Below, piece by piece: positions 1-22,692 of a stretch of 22,692 nucleotides of DNA. The translations under genes and the position numbers were made by a program. How positions within the stretch are numbered: the stretch's first letter is position 1; each line of letters starts with the position of its first letter. The notes beneath the pieces were generated by a model. It saw nothing but the letters and a program-made list of their open reading frames with translations, was not told the origin of the DNA and searched no databases. The stretch spans positions 3,359 through 26,050 of the forward strand of contig JAIPMN010001888.1 of assembly GCA_020650975.1 (NCBI GenBank), given 5' to 3'. This DNA comes from Apostichopus californicus. Lineage: Eukaryota; Echinodermata; Holothuroidea; Aspidochirotida; Stichopodidae.

Positions 1-2619
1 ACTCCCCCCCCCCCGCCCCTTCCCACACCCCCTACGTACATCTGCATATCAGCTTTCGCCTGCTCCACATGTCTCTCGTCCCTTGATCAAAATTCAAATT
101 CAGAGAATAACAAGACATTTAACCAATCAGAAACAAACAGAATGAGGAAAATTTAATGAAAAGTTTTAGAAAAGTATAACAAATAGGTGATTTGGTTGGT
201 GTACAATATGAGCATATAGGACCTACATACATATTTACGATATAACAACAAAAAGAAATGATAAAAATATTATTACGTTCCGTTGAATTCCAAACGATAA
301 CGTATATATAAAGAAAATCCTTTAAAAAAAATATGCAAAACGACTTGTTTTTACCTTCTGAGCCGATATGGACGAAATCAAAAATAAGGAACTAACGAAT
401 ACAGCTTTCATAGTGTCCATGATACTTTGCTCATGAACTGTTCACGGTGCAATGAAATAACTATATGGTGGCTGCCAAAACAGCCAAGTAAAGTCATATT
501 TATTTTAGTCGTGGAGGCTTAACGTTAATTAGTTGCTAATTGTGTGTAATTGTTCTTGTTTCTGTTCTTTGGTAAATAAGCCGTATCAGTTACCATCGAG
601 GAATCTATAAGTATCGTTTGTAACTAAAATATATTTAACTAATAAGTTAATTTACGTGATAAAAAAAAATGTATATTATTACATTAGTGACTTGTAGGGT
701 TTTGAAATCAAAGTTCAACAGCCAATTTTAGTTGTCTACATGGGTGGATTATTAGTTTAAGTTATATGAAGGTATTGCTGGTTAAATATTATACAGGCTA
801 TAGGTATATAGGGCTGCCGCTTAGTTTTGACTATGTTTAGGAAAGAGATTTCTCTTTAATTCGTGCAATGTACGCTGTACATATTTTAAATTGTATGTCA
901 GACTGACACAGAGGTCTTCACTATATGTTTCTTGTGTTAGAAATAAATAATATGCTATGGAGTTATGAAGAATAACTTTATAATGAGGTTTTTTTTTCTT
1001 GGTTGGTATTTGCTTTCGTTAGTACCGACTAATCGGTTAAGGGTACAAAGTACCCCGCTAGTTACTGAATGGTAGTTAATAACAACTTAGAATATGTCTA
1101 ATCAAGGAGGCTGGTGTAATCTATACTGAAAGATCAAAGGTCTTATCTAATGGTGCTCTTTAAGTGTTCGATTTGTTGATCTAGAGACGATAATCTGTCA
1201 ACTGTCGTAACCGACATCCACTTCCAAGGAAACGCAACAAAGTACAACAGCGTTATCAGGAGTGGACCGAGGGTCGCGTGTGCGGGGCATAGTTCGGCGG
1301 GTAGTGTTTATCAGTGGTTGCGCGGGTTGGTTAATGTGTTGGGAGTTGCTCTGTCAAATTTGGCTTATGTGATACTAGTCATGCGCTACATGTTTTGTGA
1401 AATGTTTAACCTGATGGTAACTTAGTTTCTACAAACTTTTGAAAACTTTTTGTCATTTGTCTATAGAATAATTCGTCACTGGGTGCGTTACACCGTCCCG
1501 AAAGGGTACTTGCTTTATATTAGCGGTTCGTAAACTTTTATGCCCAAAACCTTGGATCTTCCATGAGGGCTGAGCCGTGATTTACCAAGCCCCAAAAATA
1601 AATAAATTATAGAAATAAAATAACTTTGTCTGACCAGAGGACGATTTCCAACCTCATGAAAAGATAACTTCAAAACATAAGTCAAGGAAGAGTCTTAAGA
1701 GTCATAAATCAAGGAAGAGGGATACACCTCCTGGGCCCAGGTCAATGGTGTATATATGTGTGTGGGTAGGGGGTGGGGCGGGTACCGTAGGAATGTGGAT
1801 AGAGAGGAGTGTATTCTCACGATATTTATATACTTAGGGGGTAGGGAGGTTTCAGAAAGGGGCACCCGTGACCTCATTTTCCCCAGGGGACCGACTAGAC
1901 TCTCGACGTTCCTAAATCTGGATGACTGAGAAATTCCGACACATTACTGTCAAAAATTAAATCAATAAACTGTGTATAAATATGTACAAGCAGTGCTTTG
2001 TGAATTTATTTGGTCATCACCGTATATAATAGCTAAGAAACTATCGTGATCGCACCAGTGCCTCCCCCATTCAACACTTAAGGCACAATATAACAGACAG
2101 GTGTTCACATGTGAATTTTTTTTTTTTAATTTCAGTTAATTACATTTTTCAACAAACAAATTTTTCGATATCTCCCGTGTGATATTTTTCGTATCCATCA
2201 CCCGGGTGGTTCACATTTTTACATGATATCATATCATACCTGAATATATATTAGGCAATCTCCAAGAAGGCAACAATTTGAACTTTCTAAGCAACTTATA
2301 CTTTAAAATTTCTACCCTGGTGGTTGAAAATGTTTGTACTTTTTCCCACTTTGCCAAAGGTTTACAACACCTGGTGGGGAAAAATTAAAGTTTCATTGGA
2401 ATGGTCCCCCAGTGTATTTCGAATATAATATCAAGAACTTTTCTACAAGAAGAATTGCATACATCTTTTTAATGTGTATCACATTCAATTAATTTCCTTA
2501 ATGAACGTCATGCTGACATTCTGTTATACTAATTAAACACATCGTTTGGAGTGCCCGTGTTATAACCCAATATTCCACACAAATGTATATAATCGATAAA
2601 TCATGTTGTTCATATATGC

Positions 2620-2654
2620 ATCATGCATTCCATCATGCATTCATCATGCATTCC
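2620..2654. repeat. ATCATGCATTC short tandem repeat, 3 copies
   Basis: Three adjacent copies of ATCATGCATTC or ATCATGCATTCC. Each contains the palindrome ATGCAT. Confidence 0.85.
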
Positions 2655-3371
2655 AATAACACTGAAGACGCTTATGAAGGAGTTCCGTAGGTAATATAAT
2701 GTAAATCCGTTATGAGGTAAAAACAGTCATATCAGCTTTTCAGTAGAAAACACAAAAAAAAACAACAAAAAACCCCAGTAATTTAAAATATAGGAAGACT
2801 GATTTTTGCACCCGTCTCCACCAAGCACCGACAAGGAAAATGACCCAAACACCTATGATCATTCAATCCGATACCGAAATATTATGATATTAATTTCTAC
2901 CAAGCTGACCAAAAGCCAAGAGACTCGTTCCATACTTATTCAACCAAACACCTCTAAAAGAGCTCACTTCAAAGAGGCATTTTAAGTTGGCTTCTAAATA
3001 TTCCATTTTTAATATTTACACACATGGCCGGATACCTCTACTTCTAATATAAGAGCTCTCTGGTGGTTGAAGTCATTCATTTGTTCCTATGTTGCGAGTT
3101 ACTACGTTAATAATATCCACAAAATTCTGTGGCCCACAATTGTAATGCATTGTTGTTGTTTTTTTGGTTTCGTTTACAAAGTGTAAATCTAAGGTCGTGG
3201 TTTGTGGAATGGTTTTGGCCGATTAAAGAAAACATTTTTATTCTCAAGTAGCTCAACTTGCTGAAATGTTTTTCTACGTCATATAAGAGGAATGTAGCAA
3301 ATTTAATGCAAAATTCGGTTTTCAAGAGAAATATACGATGCGATTATTAACACAAAAGGTGTAAGTGCAAC

Positions 3372-3700
3372 TTAACACAAATTTGGTACGACACATTTCA
3401 ACACAATAGGTAACATTAACTATAACAATATAAATTGGTAAGACACATTTAGCAGAGACGGCAAGCTATTAACTTAACAGATATTGGCAAAAGACATTAA
3501 ACATGCAAGGTAAGTTTCACACCTTAGTTTAACAGAAATTGGTACTTAACATAAATAACAAAAAAAACTTACCAGAAGTGGTAACACACATTTAAAATGA
3601 AAAAGGAAAGCTGTTACCTCTAGAGGCCTATATTACACTATTAACACAATGGGCTGAGTTTAACTTTGTCACACAGAATTGTGAGAGACATTTCAAGACA
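3372..3700. repeat. Degenerate ~50-bp tandem repeat
   Basis: A recurring pattern of TTAACA, then AxATTGGTA, then GACACATTT appears near 3372, 3421, 3475, 3529 and 3569, with a weaker copy near 3672. Spacing is 40-54 bp over the first five copies. Copies are poorly conserved, so the array is old or imperfectly delimited. Confidence 0.45.
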
Positions 3701-4129
3701 AATTTGATGATTTTAACTTCACAAGAGGACAGGGAGAGAGATTAGGACTATAAAAACATAAAGAATAAATCATAATCAAGGATGATCCACCAGTGAAGGT
3801 AGGAAGAGGACGCAAAGGGACGTAATAAATAAAATAAGTAAGAAACTCTGAGGTAACTTTACCAGGATAATGTGGTCTCGTCATGTCATATTTAGAGTTA
3901 TGATGTTAAACAGCCTCTTTAAGAAGTAAATCAAAAGGTCAGCACAGTTCAGCACAAACAGTGATGGAGGTTAAAGGTAATTGTCAATTGGGAAGGTTTG
4001 GGAGTGACGATGAAGTAGGTGGTGGATTAAGATGGAGGTGTGGCGGAGGGGGTGGGGGAAAACAAATATATATTCGTTCTAACCGATAGCTCACAGCCTC
4101 AAATGGACTGGACCAATTTTGTTTTTTTT

Positions 4130-4142
4130 GGGGGGGGGGGGG
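4130..4142. repeat. Homopolymer run of 13 G
   Basis: A run of 13 G follows a run of 8 T on the plus strand. Such runs are prone to sequencing and assembly length error. Confidence 0.9.
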
Positions 4143-5998
4143 TTCCAGGAAGCCCTTTTGGAGTAAATGCTCATACCAAATAAATCTGACAAAAGGTTTT
4201 TTTTTTTAATTCCCAAATTGGAAATGCCCAAGGAGAGGGAAATCCTCAAATACTATTAAGGTTTGAGGTGAAGGATGTTCTGATCAATTAGGAAAGCTCT
4301 TGTTTTTATACAAGATTATAACAACAAATAGGAAATGAATATTAAACTTTGAACTATGAAAGTACATCCCGAACCAGCAGAGGTATCCTCGCTACAAAAT
4401 CCTTCCAGAATCATTTCTTAGAAGGCTGAGACCGAATGTCTTAGAACATGACACCTCAAACACACAGCGCATAAATTGACTACTTGATACGAGAGAACAA
4501 CAAATACTGCTGTATGACCTCAGAACAGAAGGGAAAGCCAAGGAAACCAAGTGGAAATTAAATCTATTCCGGTCATGAGACACAACCCTCCTGCAATAAC
4601 TGGGAAAAAAATATCAAACCTTTGGCAACATGGGTAACTCAACCAGTCAAGTAAAGTCAGCCTCACTGCTATGAAACAAAACTATCATAGGAAAGCATCA
4701 AAAAATACTTCAAATCATCTCAAATTGACATGTTCTATCAAACAGACCTAACATATATATCGAAACCCACCTTGTCAGAAAATTTATTCGTCAAATCTCA
4801 CATCCATCAAATTTTACGACAACCCAAATAATCTTGTTTTCTGTTTAACCTAACAACATTGGTAAAATTTTTTCCTCCAACTGATCCGTGCCAGGAAGGT
4901 ATATTTTCATTTCTTCATCTCATTACTTATTGTACACAATACACCAAAGATACCAAACCACATACAGTAATGAGGAATGCTAAGTATAAATAATTATATA
5001 AAGTATAATTGATTAATTTAAATTCAGTGCATGGACCTTCACTTTCCAATCCTATTTCGTTCATGCAAATAAAACAATTCTTAACGATGCAGCGTCAAAA
5101 GTAGGTGATATTACGGAGAAGAAATAAAAGTCAGTTTTCGGGGTTTAAAAAAGAGTTACCCTGGTAGAGAGAGGTTTCAATACTATAAACTTTAAGTCTG
5201 ACATCCCATAAACATTTGTCACTTTTTTTAACCATTACTACCAAAAAGAAGATTGACTAACGGTTTCAAAGTAAGAGACAAAGTTACCTAAATTAGCCTC
5301 ATGCTTAATAACCCGCCTTAATTAATAATTAATATTTAATTAATAATTGGTTAATAATAATAAAGATACGGAATAAAATGAAAAAAGTGTCAGTCAGCCA
5401 AAGCAATAAAAAAAACAGACATACAAACAGACACAGATGAAGACACACAGATATGCCAATGTCTGAAAATGTAACAGAATTAATAGCACTTAGTATCCGA
5501 AGAGTACCCAAATGTAACAAAAAATTAGAACAGACATTCAAATGTGAGAAGACAACAAAATATTCCCTTTGTGCTCTTAAAGACAATACAGTGTATGAAC
5601 CTCTATGAAAGACAATGTCCTACAATATCTAACTAAAACCTCTCAAGCCTTTTGTAAACATGTCTAACAACATCAATTAACTTTCCTTCGTTTTGTTAAC
5701 ATAGAATGAAAACAAAGGAAGAAGCCAAAAACAAATTAGAAATCAAAATACTTGCTCAATTAGATCAAAATTTTAATACCTTCTAACAGCTTGACATTAT
5801 GTCTGTTTATAGTGAATGGAGATTGTTGGCAACTGTCTCTTTGAGTAACCAATATATCTTCACTTACTTCATAAACACAATTCACCGAACACTACGAAAA
5901 ATGATAGCAGTTTACATGGAAGCACTAGACTTTCTTTAATACAAGCACGTCCCAGCTCTGTTAAACTACCAACAGCACTTTTAGTTAAGTATCATTAA

Positions 5999-6045
5999 CA
6001 CACACGCACACATGCCCCCAACACACACAGACACACAAAAAGACC
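5999..6045. repeat. CA-rich degenerate microsatellite
   Basis: An interrupted CA repeat (acacacacgcacacatg, then acacacacagacacacaaaaa) lies in the CAD downstream flank or 3' UTR. Confidence 0.7.
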
Positions 6046-6380
6046 ACCATTTGAATATTTTACCAAATCGGAAGATTTCAAAAGTGTTGCACTTTTGAGC
6101 CTTCCACCAGAGCCGAAACCAAGCATTAACCATGATTATTTTACATTCTCTATGCTGGTTTGAACTACATGATGTCTACATCAGCTAATGGATGAATCTG
6201 TACATGTAACATAGACACATTAGTGCCGGTACTCAATACATACGTAGTTAATATTTCAGAATCGATTTAAACATAATATTTTACCCTGTTGAGTTCAGAA
6301 ACTGTGACTTTGATCCGTTGAAATGAAAACTTCTTTATAATGTTATCCAGAGGGAAGATATAAGACGAGTCTCCCTTCCG

Positions 6381-21732
<15,352 letters not shown>

Positions 21733-22692
21733 CTACGCAGACAGAAAAAAAGGGGACCATAGTAAGACATTTCAAAATTAGGACAGAACAGGGGCTGTAG
21801 CATCCTGCAGACAATAAGGCTACTTGGGACATAATATTTTGTGCTGTGCAGTTTCACACACCAGGAGGAACTGCTGGATTACTGGGATTATTCTCTATTG
21901 TTTGATATGCGTTCAGTCTAGCTGTATGTATAAAAGTAAGTTGGCCTGACGTTTCGATGCTAGCAGGATCTTCTTCAAAGGCTAAATGATAAGTAACAGT
22001 AACAGAAGGGACAAAAACACACACAGAATACAGACAGGTTAATGAGCATGGTGAACACAAAGAGATAGATGTAAGGGGATTAGTAGACAAGGGATGGAGA
22101 GAAGAAAGAAAGAAAGAAACCAACAGGGGAAGAGGAGAGGTCGGAGATAAGCAGTGGAGGGACAAAGAGAGGATTAAGGGAAGGGGGTAGGGAATAAACT
22201 GGAATAGGACAAAGACAGAAAGGTGTGGAGAAAAGAGGGTGGAAGGGAGCTATGAGAAGTCTAAGCTGTAGACGATTCTGCAGCTGCTGCAAGCTTTTCT
22301 TTTTAAGACGGTGCCTTTTAACTCTAGGATGGCTATTGGTGTGCCAAAAGACACACGGTGTACTTGTCAGTGGGAGAACTATATGGACTTGATTTGTACC
22401 ATACTTAGTGCATGACTTCACAGGTCTAAACCACTGCACAACAATTATTTACCTCCATAATGTGAATAAATGCCTGACAAACCACCAATGATCAAAATTC
22501 CGTGCCATTGAAAGGACGACGATCATCAAGTTTTCATTTCACATATTTCAGTCTCGACTTATGCATTTAAAATTCCGAAAGATGCTACCATAAAGTGGGA
22601 TTAACAGTTTGTATTCCACATTTGCAGTCACATGGCATATGTTCTTAAACTTATTGGATAAGATGCAGGGGGAGGGAGGGGGTAGGGAGGGG
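21733..22692 (-). other. CAD intron, incomplete (960 nt to window edge)
   Basis: The acceptor tag ends at 21733. No earlier dihydroorotase exon is found up to 22692, so the upstream donor lies outside the window. It holds hammerhead-like copy 2 at 21939-21982. It also holds a purine-rich plus-strand tract at about 22000-22260, whose minus-strand open frames are Ser/Pro/Leu-rich artefacts, and a G-rich tract at 22667-22692. Confidence 0.85.
21939..21982 (-). ncRNA. Hammerhead-ribozyme-like hairpin, copy 2 (degenerate)
   Basis: On the minus strand: GCCT, TTGAAGA (core box with C3 changed to T), one extra A, stem GATCCT-GCT-AGCATC (five of six pairs), intact GAAA, CGTC, AGGC. The match with copy 1 continues on the 3' side as AGGCCAACTTACTTTTA. 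Here GAAA is intact but the CTGA box and stem II are damaged, the reverse of copy 1, so the ancestor probably had both intact. The open frame through it that reads EEDPASIETSGQL is a by-product of the repeat. Confidence 0.5.

Larger units (their letters stand above)
1..6380. other. Downstream flank of CAD: 3' UTR and intergenic DNA, no gene recognised
   Basis: The sequence is AT-rich and no open frame on either strand resembles a known protein. The CAD 3' UTR must begin at 6380 and run leftwards, but its end is unclear. ATTAAA on the minus strand at 5935-5940 and AATAAA at 4783-4788 are candidate poly(A) signals, neither decisive. Short repeats are listed separately. A stretch near 1200-1360 is more GC- and CpG-rich than its surroundings and has a roughly 50-codon open minus-strand frame, but nothing recognisable. 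A C-rich tract opens the window at 1-31. Confidence 0.7.

Noticed and set aside
1695..1877. Short minus-strand open frame
   Set aside because: It lies across a TG/GGGT-rich low-complexity tract and has no features of a real protein.
5318..5352. AT-rich palindromic stretch of AATTAATAATTAAT type
   Set aside because: It consists only of A and T in an AT-rich flank, so the palindrome is not significant.
21854..22165. Minus-strand open frame containing EEDPASIETSGQL
   Set aside because: The peptide is produced by translating the dispersed hairpin repeat, and the rest is a purine-tract artefact; no gene is implied.

Overview
The window is animal genomic DNA: AT-rich, intron-dominated, full of microsatellites and tandem arrays, and with one gene that can be read with confidence. 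That gene is the 3' part of CAD, the fused metazoan enzyme for the first three steps of de novo pyrimidine synthesis (carbamoyl-phosphate synthetase II, aspartate transcarbamoylase, dihydroorotase). It lies on the minus strand. Nine exons (21507-21732, 13466-13650, 12559-12636, 11474-11615, 10612-10808, 9705-9860, 8888-8989, 8072-8166, 6381-6483) join in frame through compatible phases into 1284 nt, that is 427 codons plus stop. They encode the end of the dihydroorotase region, the inter-domain linker and the complete aspartate transcarbamoylase (ATCase) domain of about 307 residues. The glutaminase, CPSase and most of the dihydroorotase lie beyond the right edge. The repeat style and the divergence from human CAD suggest a marine invertebrate, perhaps an echinoderm or other deuterostome; this is inference and no species can be named.

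Layout: 1-6380 lies downstream of the CAD stop codon and holds no supportable gene, only the 3' UTR (end not located), AT-rich spacer and short repeats. 6381-13650 is the compact part of CAD: eight exons separated by introns of 0.66-1.6 kb. 13651-21506 is one 7.86-kb intron inside the linker. It holds a tRNA-derived SINE-like head, a 31-nt T run, short duplications, a small element packed with CACGAT/ATCGTG words, and three tandem arrays (about 102-bp, 32-bp and 36-bp units). 21507-21732 is the linker exon, carrying a basophilic phosphorylation motif where human CAD has Ser1859. 21733-22692 is intron to the window edge.

The most interesting non-coding signal is a dispersed hairpin seen near 13.41 kb, 15.55 kb and 21.96 kb. 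In each copy CTGANGA-like and GAAA-like boxes flank a stem, as in the small hammerhead ribozymes linked to Penelope-like retroelements. All three lie in CAD introns in the same orientation as CAD transcription, and each appears damaged, though differently.
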